This document shows, piece by piece, positions 11,101-20,129 of a stretch of DNA of 22,571 bases. Each line of letters begins with the position of its first letter. Positions within the stretch are counted from its first letter, which is position 1. The DNA is taken from assembly GCA_010094045.1 (NCBI GenBank), contig ML986861.1, forward strand, positions 3,182 through 25,752, given 5' to 3'. This stretch comes from Lojkania enalia. Its lineage: Eukaryota; Ascomycota; Dothideomycetes; Pleosporales. The notes beneath the pieces were generated by a model, which was not told the origin of the DNA, made no database searches, and saw nothing but the letters and a program-made list of their open reading frames with translations. Made by a program: the position numbers and the translations under genes.

Positions 11101-11677
11101 TATATATTAGGAATAGAATAAGAAAGAGTCTCTAGTTCTACTAGTAGACTAAAAAGCTAGAGAAATAAAAGAAATCTACGATCAGCTCAGGGAAAAGATT
11201 TAGTTAAGAAACCTTAAAATAGTAGAATAAACTAATAAGCTAAGGGTTAAGAGACTAACCTTTAAGGAAGGGGGTAAAGTTTTCCTATTAATAAAAAACT
11301 TGAAGATTAAGAGGTCTATAAGAAAGCTGGATTATAAGAGAATAGGACTATTTCTAATTAAAGAATAGGTCGGACCTATAAATTTCAAACTAAGGCTACT
11401 AGAAAATATAAAGATACACCTAGTATTTTATAAATTAAAACTAGAACTAGTACTAGACAATATACTACTATAGGAAACTATCGATATAGAACTAGAATAG
11501 AAATATAAAGTAGAATATATACTAGCTAGAAAACGGTTCGGACGTTAGTAGAGATATCTAGTAAAGTGGGAAGGATACTTATAAGAGGAAAGTTTATAGG
11601 AACTAGTATAGAATCTAACCAACTATACTATAAAGTTAAAGGAGTTTTACTAGAAGGCTAGAACGATAGGTTGTTAA
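8168..11677 (+). pseudogene. Element B pol: protease, RT, RNase H, integrase, chromodomain
   Basis: One frame (frame 2) for about 1170 codons without an indel. Protease D-S-G-A has become N-S-R-A at 8300-8311. RT (about 8860-9530) retains FVSKKNGKLKLYINYRQLNN near 9030, and its Y-L-D-D is Y-L-D-N at 9353-9364. RNase H covers about 9780-10160. Integrase: Asp 10631 and Asp 10829 are intact, while the catalytic Glu is Lys (AAA 10937), with D-x35-E spacing preserved. The chromodomain at 11510-11660 (motif YLVKWEGY) would target histone-marked chromatin. It ends at TAA 11675-11677. Other integrase landmarks: zinc-binding region around 10430-10560. Function is lost through stops and the RT and integrase changes. 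Confidence 0.9.
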
Positions 11678-11726
11678 GCAGAGCCTAGTTAGGAAGTAAT
11701 AGCGGTAGTAATATAGAAGAAGCCTC

Positions 11727-12119
11727 TTATATAGAACTTGGAGCGATAGTAGAGGACGCTTCAGATACAGCGGACCCCCTCTTTTCTTCCTCCAACTTCT
11801 CTTACTCTTCTATCGACTTCACCTCTCGTTTACTAAGATTAAGACTATATTCCTCTAAAAAACGAACGCGCTTCTTAGCATATTTTAGGTAAGAAAGAGC
11901 CGCCTAACGGTAACGCGCGGATTCCTCTAAACGATAAATCCCCTCTTCCTTAACAGCTACGAAATCTTAATAGGTAGAAGCGGACTTCTTATAGGCCTTT
12001 AATATATTCGCCAGAAAACGGCGAAGGGTACCCTTAATTAAGGAAAGATCGTAAGACAAACCCTAAGAAAAATACTTTCTATATATAGAAGAAAGAGTAG
12101 TATTACTATAGTAGTTGCG
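11727..12119 (-). pseudogene. Antisense accessory frame of element B (unknown product, helical)
   Basis: Between the chromodomain stop and the 3' LTR, the minus strand is open for about 130 codons with only four internal stops, all TAG (ancestral CAG likely), ending at TAA 11729-11727. The translation is protein-like and strongly helical, for example EESARYR and KKRVRFLEEYSLNLSKRE, with alternating charged and hydrophobic residues that suggest a coiled coil. The stretch is visibly more G+C rich than neighbouring pol. No ATG is visible and the frame may begin further right; upstream of 12119 it becomes ambiguous. I do not recognise the family. Antisense accessory ORFs are known in some LTR elements, so a real gene is plausible. 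Confidence 0.6.
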
Positions 12120-12465
12120 GTTTATAGACTAGTAGTTTAAATAATAGTAAGATAGATCTATTATAATACCTAGTAAAAGAATTAAGAAACCAGTACGGTA
12201 ATTACAGGTAGAGGTGTTCTCGTGTTAAACCTTTAGTATAGTAGAAAGGGAAAAGAAAGAAGAATAGGGCTATACTCGCGAGTTAAGTAGGACCCACTAA
12301 AATATATAAAGTACTAACCCTAGAATAAGAAAATATAAATACAGCCTTATAGTATACCTATACTAAGTATATTAGAAGTTAAAATAAGCTGCTAATAACA
12401 GTAGGATACTACACCTAGATAGAATAGGTAAGATAATAGATTAAGGAGCTTCAGGATAAACCTAT
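12120..12465. other. Element B 3' non-coding segment
   Basis: About 350 bp between the antisense frame and the purine tract. It is moderately RIP-mutated. On the minus strand a possible upstream extension of the antisense frame can be followed to about 12230, but two frames compete and I cannot choose. No repeats or motifs seen. Confidence 0.45.
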
Positions 12466-12480
12466 AAAGAAGAGAGCAGG
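12466..12480 (+). other. Polypurine tract of element B
   Basis: AAAGAAGAGAGCAGG, purine except one C, ends exactly at the TG of the 3' LTR. This is the position and composition expected of the plus-strand primer for cDNA synthesis, and it supports the LTR boundary at 12481. Confidence 0.8.
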
Positions 12481-13020
12481 TGTTATAAATATAGAACGCT
12501 AAGAAGTATTACTTCTATAGCTAGGGCTTAATCTAATATTAGCTACTATAGAGGTTAACTTAGATAAGGACTAATAAGGTATTAATAGGCAGTAGTATAT
12601 TAAGGACTAGTTATTAGACAGTAAGCAGTAGGACTGCGGGAACTGGAGAGATAATTAGTTAGACGATAAAGTATAACACAACCTATATATATAACTATAG
12701 TAGAAGTATTAGGTATAGCAGGACGAACCTAACAGATCTAACAAATCTAATAAGCTAGGCTTAGCAGTTTTAGACTTAGCTATATAAGATAGAAGATCTT
12801 TTTACTTAGATTAAGTCCTTTATAGTTATTCTTATAGATTTATCTCGTTACTCTATTAGACTTCTAAATATACTTGTTACATTCGAAGAACCGGCGAACC
12901 TAATACTCTCTCTTTACTAAAGCTACCACCTCTAACTAACCTAATATAAATAAGGCCCCGGCATATATACGACTATAATAGCGGTTGTTATACGTATACG
13001 CGGAACTTAGGTTAGTAATA
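12481..13020 (+). repeat. Element B 3' LTR
   Basis: 540 bp, aligned end to end with 5336-5875. Starts TGTTATAAAT, ends GTTAGTAATA, and is followed by the TAAAG target copy. It retains slightly more G+C in places than the 5' copy (for example 12890-13010), so RIP hit the two LTRs unevenly. Confidence 0.93.
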
Positions 13021-13025
13021 TAAAG
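13021..13025. repeat. Target site duplication of element B, right copy (TAAAG)
   Basis: Second TAAAG. With B and this copy removed (7690 bp), codon AAG at 5333-5335 joins GTA at 13026 and the RNase H frame of A is restored. Confidence 0.92.
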
Positions 13026-14911
13026 GTACTTAATACTTATTAAGTTTATTAGACCGAGGAATTATCTTAGTATTAGTTCTAAATTAAGTATACTCTAGAT
13101 AAGAATAATACTAGAGTAGATATTTTTAGTTGTTATAAATAAGATATAGAAAACTTAAAAGTAGCTTAAACTAATAACCGGTTAAGAGTTCTATTTAAAC
13201 CGTATTAACTTTACCCCCGAATTAATACTGAATTAGCCTAGTTCTATATTACCTAAATAATAACTTAAGCAGCTATACTAAACGTTATTAAAGGCTAGGA
13301 GTAAGTTATATTACTAGATTCTCTAGAGTTGATCGACGTATTACTATAAGAAAACCAAGCTTCCTTTATATAGGAATATACCCTTTTACCCTACAAGTAT
13401 TAGATAGAGAATAGACTACTCCTCTATAATAATTACTTATATATTCTATTAGATTTAGGCCTTTACATACAGCTTATATAAGAGACTTATAACTAAGTAT
13501 CCTCTACACACCTAAGTACTACTAAAACCTATTAGTTACTATCCTAGAAGTACTACTAAAAGGGTATAGAGGCTACTTATAAATAATATATACAGAATTA
13601 CATCCTATACTATAAAACTTATCTAATATAAACCTAAACTCTAGGTTTTATCTACCTACTTTCTATACTAAATCGACTAATATAGTATCTATATATTAAC
13701 TTTAAAAATTTTTCTATAGATAAGTTTAGATACAATTAGATTATAGTAGTAATTAATCGCCTATCTAAATAAGCGGTATCTATTCTCTACTATTATATAA
13801 TTAACGCACGGGGAATAGCTAAATTATTTATTTAATAGGTGTACCGCTTTAGCTATATATCTAAAACTATTATTTTAGACTAAGAACCTTAATTTATATC
13901 TAGTTTCTAGTCTAAATTCTACTATATCTTAGGTGTAAAGATTAAACTATCTACTACTTATTATAAAGAGACTAACAGATAAATAGAAATTATAAATAAG
14001 TATATCGATTAGAGACTGCGCTCTTTTATATCCTTCTACTAGAATAACTAGAATTCTCTATTACTTATAATCGACTAAGTATAAGCAACTCTACCCTATA
14101 TAACTATTAGAATATCCCCGTATTAGATCCTATACGGATCTAAACTCTATTAGAGTTAGGATTAGAAATATTCTATTAATTCTATTATTATAATAGATAA
14201 ATTAAATTATAAGAATATTTTAACTCTAGTAACTTATATATATATAGTCTAGGAAACCGTAAAGGCTAATATTAAGAAGGTTTAGGATTGTATATAATCT
14301 ATTATTAACTATTACTAGTAACCGATTAATTAGTAGATTAATAATATAGTCTATCTAAATACTAAGAACCTTATAGTCTAGAAACTAAGCTAAAAGCTAT
14401 CCGATTAATAGGAGGGCCCTTTTAAAGTACTAGAATAGGTTGGAAACTTATACTATCTATAGCTACCTCTAGAGTTAAGAATATATAATATCTTCGTACT
14501 AAACCTATTATATAAGAACCTCTAAAACCCTCTACTAGAGTAAGAAGCTCCGAAACCACCCGCTATCGCTATTAAGGGGGTAGAAGAGTAGAAGGTTAAG
14601 GAAAAACTAGCTAGTAAGCTATATTATAAGACCCTTAAATACCGTGTAAAATAGGTAGAATATAATCCTAACCTAGTCTAGTATAAAGCTTTAAATTTTA
14701 TAGGTTTGCCTTATAAGCTAAAAGCTTTTTATAATAAGTATCTAAATTAGCTAGAACCCCTAAAAGCTCTAACCAAATAGATTAAAGTATACAAGAATAA
14801 TATAGAGAATATAGATTACCTAATAGACGATAATATATAAGAGTTGAGTAGTAGATTTAAAAACTAAAGTATAGGTCCGAAATTACTCCTCTATAGAATT
14901 TGGAGAGTCTA
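13026..14911 (+). pseudogene. Element A pol, part 2: RNase H end, integrase, chromodomain
   Basis: Continuation of A pol in the frame starting at multiples of 3. The end of RNase H and a linker run to about 13330. The HHCC zinc-binding region lies around 13470-13640. In the integrase core the first Asp is Asn (AAC 13698), the second Asp (GAC 13878) and the Glu (GAA 13986) are intact, with D-x60-D and D-x35-E spacing. The GPF/Y-type module and chromodomain follow: GPFKVLE at 14415-14435 and the chromodomain around 14600-14760. The stop is uncertain (TAA about 14866 or 14910). No indel is seen over 1.8 kb. The 3' end overlaps the end of the antisense frame at 14883. Confidence 0.88.
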
Positions 14912-15525
14912 ATAGTAGGTTGTTAGATACCTCTTTAGTTCTCTTCTCTTCTATTCTCCTTTCTCTTCTTTCCCTCTAAACTCCTCCTAAACTTTTTCTA
15001 CCTTATTTTTAACCGCCTAAAAGCGCCGCGATATTAGCTTAAAGGCTAGATATTAGAACCTTTAAGGCTGAAACCTAATAGAGCAACTTAGTACTCTAGT
15101 AGAATAAAGCTACTTAGATACTAGCCTTAAGAAAGCTAGCTTTCTAACTCTTTACAACCTAGGCTATAAGCGCTAGGTTATAAGTAGACTCTAAAATAGC
15201 CTTAAAAGCTACCTTTTTATCCTCTTTATCCCCTATATATTAGACTACTACTTATAGTTTAAGATGGCCCTAGAAGACTAGAAACTCCTCCTTATAGTAG
15301 AAGGGGATCTATAAATATATTAGTAGTAAGTACTCTACTAATATTAGATACGATTCATACGGGGTTGTACTTTTTATTTTATAAGATATAATACTCGCAT
15401 TTTTTTAATCTTAAGAACTAAAAGGTAAATATTATACGCTACCTATAGGCGAGCGTATATATAGTTTAAAAGTAGATAACTTAAAAGACTTCTAAAGAGG
15501 CTTTAGAAGGCGGGCGGAGTAGTAT
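14883..15525 (-). pseudogene. Possible antisense accessory frame of element A (unknown product)
   Basis: As in B, the space between chromodomain and 3' LTR has a minus-strand frame that reads as a plausible protein. From a possible ATA start (ancestral ATG) at 15525 it runs in one frame to about 15406. After a run of seven A (minus strand, 15407-15401) it continues in the next frame to TAA at 14885-14883, so a one-base slip in that run must be assumed. The downstream part has about 13 stops, all TAG or TAA, in 171 codons; it contains an Ala/Leu/Ser-rich region near 15060-15180 and a charged Arg/Glu tail. I recognise no family and see no clear similarity to the B antisense frame. The stop density makes this weaker than the B case. 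Confidence 0.4.
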
Positions 15526-15930
15526 ATTAATTAATTTTTTCTAAGAGGCGTTAGTAATACTTTAATAATTAATAGTTCTAGGGACGCGTAATAATACGTA
15601 TAGAGTAGAAGTTGTTATTTAGTTAAGGAAGCTTAGTTAACAACAACTTAGCAATATACTAAGGCTAGTAAATACTCATTACTATACGCGACGAAATTGT
15701 AATATTAATAAACTATTATAATAGTAGTTACTAGCTAATATATAGGTTAATTATATTTACCGTAAAAACCTTACTTAATATTACGTTAATATATAAATAT
15801 ATCTCTATAAGTAACCGCGCGTATTAGCTCTTACTAATAAATACTTTAAAGAAATTTCTTTATACTAGAACCTATCTATAATAGTCCTAATTCCCTCCCG
15901 AACTAGCGTAGATAGGGACTATTAGCTTAT
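15526..15930. other. Element A 3' non-coding segment
   Basis: About 400 bp with no coding signal on either strand. It contains a modest inverted repeat (AATAGTCC at 15878 against GGGACTATT near 15915), which would give only a short hairpin. Confidence 0.45.
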
Positions 15931-15944
15931 AAGGAGGGGGGTAG
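15931..15944 (+). other. Polypurine tract of element A
   Basis: AAGGAGGGGGGTAG, nearly all purine, directly upstream of the 3' LTR. It is absent upstream of the 5' LTR, which is the expected asymmetry and fixes element orientation and LTR start. Confidence 0.78.
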
Positions 15945-16223
15945 TATAATAATACAAAGAAATTGTTCTACGAAAAGCTTTATATATAATTTTATCTTAA
16001 AGCTTTTTACTTATCTTATCCTACCCCCGGTTCCGCCTCTTTTCCCTTCTATATATAGTTGTACACTCCCTTATAAGTAGCTTAGTAGTTCTTTTATATT
16101 CTTTCGTACAAGGCCTATAGGTATTAATAGAATTCTTAGGTCTCTAAACCCCTATATACTTCTATATACCTCTAAGTAGATTTATACTATATTCGAACCT
16201 ATTATCTTACCTATACTATTATA
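15945..16223 (+). repeat. Element A 3' LTR
   Basis: 279 bp, matching 1366-1619 except for 25 extra bases lying between AAGCTT copies at 15975 and 16000. Excision by slippage between these repeats would convert this form into the 5' copy. The next bases (from 16224) belong to a pogo transposon rather than to the A' sequence found left of the 5' LTR. Confidence 0.85.
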
Positions 16224-17480
16224 TATAGAATATAATTGTAAAATATAGTATATATAATAATAATATCTACAACTTTAATAAGATAGGCTTTTAGATAGGT
16301 ATTATTAGTATTATAAAGGTTGTTATAGGTTTAGAATATTATATAAGGCCTACTCTTATACAGCTAGACAATTACGAGTAGGTTATAGTTATTTAGAGTA
16401 TCTATACTACTATATATATAACCCCGCTATTTATTATTTATAAAAGATATATCTATATCTTTATATAGTATAAAAAAGTAGGTATACTATATAATTAGAA
16501 AATTTTAGTTTCTAAAAACGGCTGAACAAATAACGCGCTTAGTTTTAAGTAGCTAAAGTATTTTAATAAGTATATAAAGATACATTAGATAGAATTATAT
16601 AGGCTACTTATTTTAGACGGCTATAAAAGCTACCTTAACTAGGAATTTAAAGATTACTACCTTATATAAAAATTCCTAACGTTTTATATACCTTCTTATT
16701 TATTATATATACTTTAGCCTCTTAATATAGTTTACTTCTTACTATTAAAGCTAAAGTACTTATAGTATATATAAAACTTAGCGCGCCGACGTGTCTACTA
16801 TATTAATAAAGAAGGCATCCTTTCAGCTTTTAAGAACGCGTTTTTTAATATATTTACGTATAAGAACTATTAAAAGGCCTTTAAAATAATAGGAATTATT
16901 CCTCTAAACATATAGGTTATATTAGATTACTTTAATATATAACTATATACCCTACTAGAACTACTTTTATAAGAAGACTTCTAGTAGTCTAAAACTCTAA
17001 GTAATATATATAAATTTAGGTTACAATTAATACTTATATAAAAGTCCTTTATACAATTACTAAAAGAGGTATAAAAAGGATTCTTATAGCTTATAAAAGG
17101 TGCTGAGTTAATGCTATATTAGAATACGCTTCTTTAAGCTCGTAACTCTAAGCTTAAAAGGTAATTAGAAGAAGTAACTAAGTATAAAACGCGTAAAAGA
17201 AAGTATATTTAGTATAGTATTATATAATAAGGGATTTTTATATATAGCTGCTGAAGTATCTATAAACTTTTAGCTCTTTAAGAAGACTTGTAGTACTAAT
17301 ACTTAAGAAAGAGCTTAACCAGCTTAACGCTACTATAGTAACTATAGTAAGACTAGATATAACCCTTATACGTGCTAAAAGGATAGTAGGGAAAATTCTA
17401 AATTAGATAAAAGTATATTATATATAGAATCTCTTATTAGTATTAAATAAATTAACTTTTTATATATAGTATTTGTTGTA
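16224..17480 (+). pseudogene. Pogo-1 transposase remnant (DD35D)
   Basis: Catalytic half of a Fot1/pogo transposase (DDE_1 superfamily), which cuts and pastes the element at TA sites. The catalytic triad: first Asp is Asn (AAT 16277), second Asp is intact (GAC 16616, motif LDGYKS), third Asp is Asn (AAT 16724), giving D-x35-D spacing, diagnostic of pogo/Fot1. An 8-bp deletion near 17216 then shifts the frame. A C-terminal CCHC knuckle at 17334-17375 has three of its four ligands turned to Tyr. The N-terminal helix-turn-helix region is absent. Dead by truncation, frameshift, stops and active-site changes. Confidence 0.87.
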
Positions 17481-17528
17481 CTAAGAAAAAGTAGCCGCTT
17501 TAATAGTTTAGCTGCTTCGATAGTAGAA
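17481..17528. repeat. Pogo-1 right terminal inverted repeat
   Basis: 48 bp from CTAAGAAAAAG to GTAGAA, matching the TIRs of pogo-2 with transition differences. It contains two 17-bp direct repeats of the CCGCTTTAATAGT type and is followed by TA at 17529-17530. Confidence 0.88.
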
Positions 17529-17530
17529 TA

Positions 17531-18186
17531 TATTATATTTTATTATAGATAATAAAGAGATAGAGGTATAATAGACGTTTTAGATTCTAAGGATAAATAA
17601 GGGGAAAATATTCCCAACTTTTAAAGCTTATTGTATTAGTACAGCTATTAGAAGATCCGTATTTTAATTTAAGTAGTTTTTCTATCTATAGAATAAGATC
17701 TTCTCCAGCTTAAAGATACTAAATCTTAGCTTAAAGCTTATATAGAAAGGCTTTTTTAATACTATAGTCGCCTACTTAATAGCCTATAATATAGAAAGAA
17801 AGAGTATTTCTAACCTTCTAGAATAAACTATTAGCCTATAAGTTATAGTTAAAATAAATTTAGATTAGTATTAGAAGGTTTCTAAAAGTTTATCTAAAAT
17901 AATCTATAATCTAATACTACTCTAATCTATTCTAGTATTAATACCTTATTCTACTATAATTACTCTCTAATAATCTAATAAGTCTTCTATACCTAAAAGA
18001 TATATAACCCTAGGTAATTACTATAATTATAGTAAACTAGGATACTTTATAAATAAATATATAGTCTTTAAAGTATAAGAAATAGAGGTTAAATAAAAAA
18101 AGATTAAGGAAGAAGAATTCCTAGACGTAAATAAGTACTATCTAAATAGTTCTTAGGTAGGGAATAGAAATGCTTAAGAAAACTCT
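17531..18186 (+). pseudogene. A'' gag, C-terminal half
   Basis: Same reading as the A gag from codon 2548 on: capsid C-terminal half, then a CCHC knuckle at 18019-18060 whose first Cys is now Tyr (TAC), unlike A. Stops are frequent, TAA/TAG only in the part read. It ends at the minus-1 junction near 18177. Confidence 0.8.
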
Positions 18187-19217
18187 CTATTCTAGACTTA
18201 AATAAGTACGATTTATTAAATATCGATTTATTATATTTATTTAGAGGAAAGTACTTCTAAATCTCTACTATTCTATATTTAAAAGGCGCTAGTATATAAC
18301 TAAACACTCTTATTAATATAAGTATTTAAGGCTTTCTATTTCTTAATTTTATAGTAGCTAGATTACTCTTTTAAACCCTATATATATTAATATAGCGCTT
18401 ACCCTTTAAAATTACTATTAAAGGTTTTTAGAACCGAATCTAAACCTTAGTTAATTAGTATATCTACTTATACCTATAAATTAATAGAAAAACTATCTAA
18501 AACTACCTATTTATTATTATAGATCTTAGTATTTAGAATTATATTATTAGTATTAAATAGTTATATTATTTTCAACTCTAGTTAAATATAGATAAGAATC
18601 GGATTATATAGCCCTCTAAATATTCTACTATTTATAATTCTTTACCTTCTCTTCTTATATAATTAACTTAGCTAGTATATAATAAAAAGGTAGAGTTAAA
18701 TATCTAGTAACACAACGCTCTATAGGAAAAGAATTAGTATTAGTAGTCTTATAGTCCGACTATCTATTATATTAAGGGTCTATTAAGACTACTAAAATTA
18801 TATTAGTCTCTTATAACCTATAGTTTAAATAAGTTTAAAGCTTCTATACGCCTATATATAATAAAGTCTAAACCTGATCCGAAGAAAGTCTATTCTCTTA
18901 TTATTACTCTTATTTTAGCTAATACTTTTTACTTTAATATAAAGAGAAAAGAGAACGAGTTTTTCTCTATATTTTTATACGAAATTAAGCAGCTGATTAA
19001 AGATAAGTAAACTCTAAAGTTAGAAGATAAGGCTGAAAATAAAGTACTAGTAAATCTCTAATTACTATCTAAATACTATAGATATTAGAATATATTTAGT
19101 AAAACTATAGCTTATTAATTACTAGAATACTACTCTTATAATTATAAGATTATTTTTATAGAACCCCTCCCTAATAGTTATAGTCTATTATATAAGTAGA
19201 ATATTAAGGAGCTAGAG
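18183..19217 (+). pseudogene. A'' protease and pol linker, cut before RT core
   Basis: Equivalent of A 3200-4233. The protease active-site region lies at 18315-18326, with Asp changed to Asn and Gly to Ser. The linker leads to the first RT strand and stops at 19217, where D begins. Used together with A it shows which bases are ancestral C or G at each site. Confidence 0.8.
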
Positions 19218-19584
19218 TATTATAGATACCCCTATAAGAATCCCTATACTAGACCTAATTAAGATCTAAGACTCTATATAGTTAGAAGAATAAGACTAAT
19301 ATAAGATATATAATATACTTAGTAGCTTAGTTAACTAAATAACTAAATATACTTAATTGCTTAATTAACTAAATAACTAAGTAGAAAGAAATAGTAAGAG
19401 AACTAAATTATATTTAATAATTTTATAACTCTAACTTTTATAACTTTTTATAGTTAACTTAAATATCCTTTATATATTCTACTTATATACTTCTATTATA
19501 AGCCTATAAGAATAATCCCCTATAGTATATAATTACTCTTAGTTATTATCCTATCCTATACCTAGCTAATTAGAGGCTATTATA
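19218..19584 (+). repeat. Candidate 5' LTR of element D
   Basis: Starts TATTATAG where A'' breaks off (TG to TA assumed) and ends near GGCTATTATA. The second LTR is outside the window, so the right boundary is a guess from the TA end and the change into leader sequence. It contains a 22-bp direct repeat pair (19325-19380). Confidence 0.45.
19325..19380. repeat. Direct repeat pair in candidate D LTR
   Basis: Two 22-bp units (19325-19346 and 19359-19380) of the form GCTTARTTAACTAAATAACT plus AA, 34 bp apart. They differ at one G/A position. They also have partial dyad symmetry (TTAGTTAACTAA). Confidence 0.85.
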
Positions 19585-19800
19585 CTTTAACTACCCTTAT
19601 AAAGCTAGAAGAAGTAAGACTAATTAAACTACCCTAGTTATAAGGAAAGAAATACCTTCGGTAAATAACGTAGGAAACTTACGCAAGTAGAATATTAGGA
19701 TTAACTAATAAGGCTACCTCTTTAGAGGTAGATATAACAACTATATTTATAAGAATATAGAACGAATTAATATAATAATAAGAATAGCTAGTTCTAGTAG
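19585..19800 (+). other. Element D leader
   Basis: About 215 bp between the candidate LTR and readable gag. It includes a slightly GC-richer patch at 19660-19690 and the short inverted repeat CTACCTCTTTAGAGGTAG at 19714-19731. No coding signal recognised. Confidence 0.45.
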
Positions 19801-20049
19801 ATAAATAGATAAGAAGCCTAAAAAAGACTTAAGATAGTCTTCTTAAAAGCTTTAAGAGAATATAAGGAATAGTTAATAGTAAATAAGGAATAGAACTTAT
19901 AGGAATTATCTAGAAACTTAAATAAGTTAAAAGAATATTACTAACAACGTATTATTAGCGACGAATTAAGTTAGTACTACTTAATAAGTTTAATAGAACT
20001 AGGTCCAAACTTAAAGGATTTTTAATAGTAGTAAGAATTTATATTAACA
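19801..20049 (+). pseudogene. Element D gag, N-terminal part
   Basis: Frame 1 (19801, 19804 and so on) reads as a helical, Lys/Glu/Leu/Gln-rich protein, probably a coiled coil (for example LREYKE and NLNKLKEYY), up to the pogo-2 insertion after codon 20047-20049. Start unknown; an alternative frame with an ATA start near 19788 covers the first 30 codons. Continues at 21893 once pogo-2 and one TA are removed. Confidence 0.7.
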
Positions 20050-20051
20050 TA
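20050..20051. repeat. TA target duplication of pogo-2 (left); right copy 21891-21892
   Basis: TA on both sides of a unit starting TTCTAC and ending GTAGAA. Removing pogo-2 plus one TA (1841 bp) restores the D gag frame through codon TA+C. Confidence 0.88.
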
Positions 20052-20099
20052 TTCTACTATTAAAGCGGTTAAATTATCGAAGCGGCTACTTTTTCTTAG
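20052..20099. repeat. Pogo-2 TIR (left on plus strand)
   Basis: 48 bp from TTCTACTATTAAAGCGG to TTTTTCTTAG. Mirrors 21843-21890 with only transition differences. It holds two 17-bp direct repeats that are more decayed than in the other TIR. Confidence 0.92.
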
Positions 20100-20129
20100 C
20101 ATAACGAATACTATATACGAAAAGTTAAT

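Larger units (their letters stand above)
5336..13020 (+). mobile_element. Element B: complete but degenerate chromovirus (Ty3/Gypsy) nested in A
   Basis: A 7685-bp element bounded by 540-bp LTRs and a 5-bp duplication. Order: LTR, gag with a long C-terminal extension (split by solo LTR E), A-AAA-AAC frameshift site, pol (protease, RT, RNase H, integrase, chromodomain), antisense frame, purine tract, LTR. It belongs to a different family from A; the LTRs and gag are unrelated by eye. Many Asp, Cys and His active-site codons survive in B that are lost in A, consistent with later insertion and lighter RIP. It is still dead: dozens of TAG/TAA codons and a mutated RT active site. Confidence 0.94.
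1366..16223 (+). mobile_element. Element A: degenerate chromovirus-type Ty3/Gypsy retrotransposon, split by element B
   Basis: Order on the plus strand: 5' LTR (1366-1619), gag, protease, RT and RNase H (to 5335), nested element B (5336-13020) with its second target copy (13021-13025), rest of RNase H, integrase and chromodomain (13026 to about 14911), an antisense frame, a purine tract, and 3' LTR (15945-16223). Without B and one target copy it is about 7.2 kb, a usual Gypsy size. Integrase downstream of RT puts it in Ty3/Gypsy and the terminal chromodomain puts it among chromoviruses. The left flank is A' and the right flank is a pogo element, so the flanks do not match. Non-autonomous now: catalytic residues and frames are broken by transitions. 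Confidence 0.92.
16224..17528 (+). mobile_element. Pogo-1: Fot1/pogo DNA transposon missing its 5' 526 bp
   Basis: Matches the reverse complement of pogo-2 from 21364 to 20052, so 526 bp of the left end, including left TIR and DNA-binding domain, are missing where the LTR of A abuts. The right 48-bp TIR (17481-17528) is complete and is followed by TA. It sits in the gag of the A'' fragment. An 8-bp deletion near 17216, between AGTATAG repeats, distinguishes it from pogo-2. Confidence 0.88.
17531..19217 (+). mobile_element. A'': partial Gypsy copy of the A family (gag to start of RT)
   Basis: Aligns with A from about 2548 to 4233 at a constant offset of 14983, without net gaps over 1.68 kb; the differences inspected are C/T or G/A. 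It lacks the 5' LTR and first part of gag, which would lie left of pogo-1, and everything after the RT start, because D is inserted at 19217/19218. It is therefore the host of two later insertions. Generally more TA-converted than A (for example the protease N-I-G-A of A reads N-I-S-I here). Confidence 0.9.

Noticed and set aside
15870..15945. Hairpin near the A polypurine tract as a terminator or structured RNA
   Set aside because: The arms are short and imperfect, and no second copy is available to test conservation.
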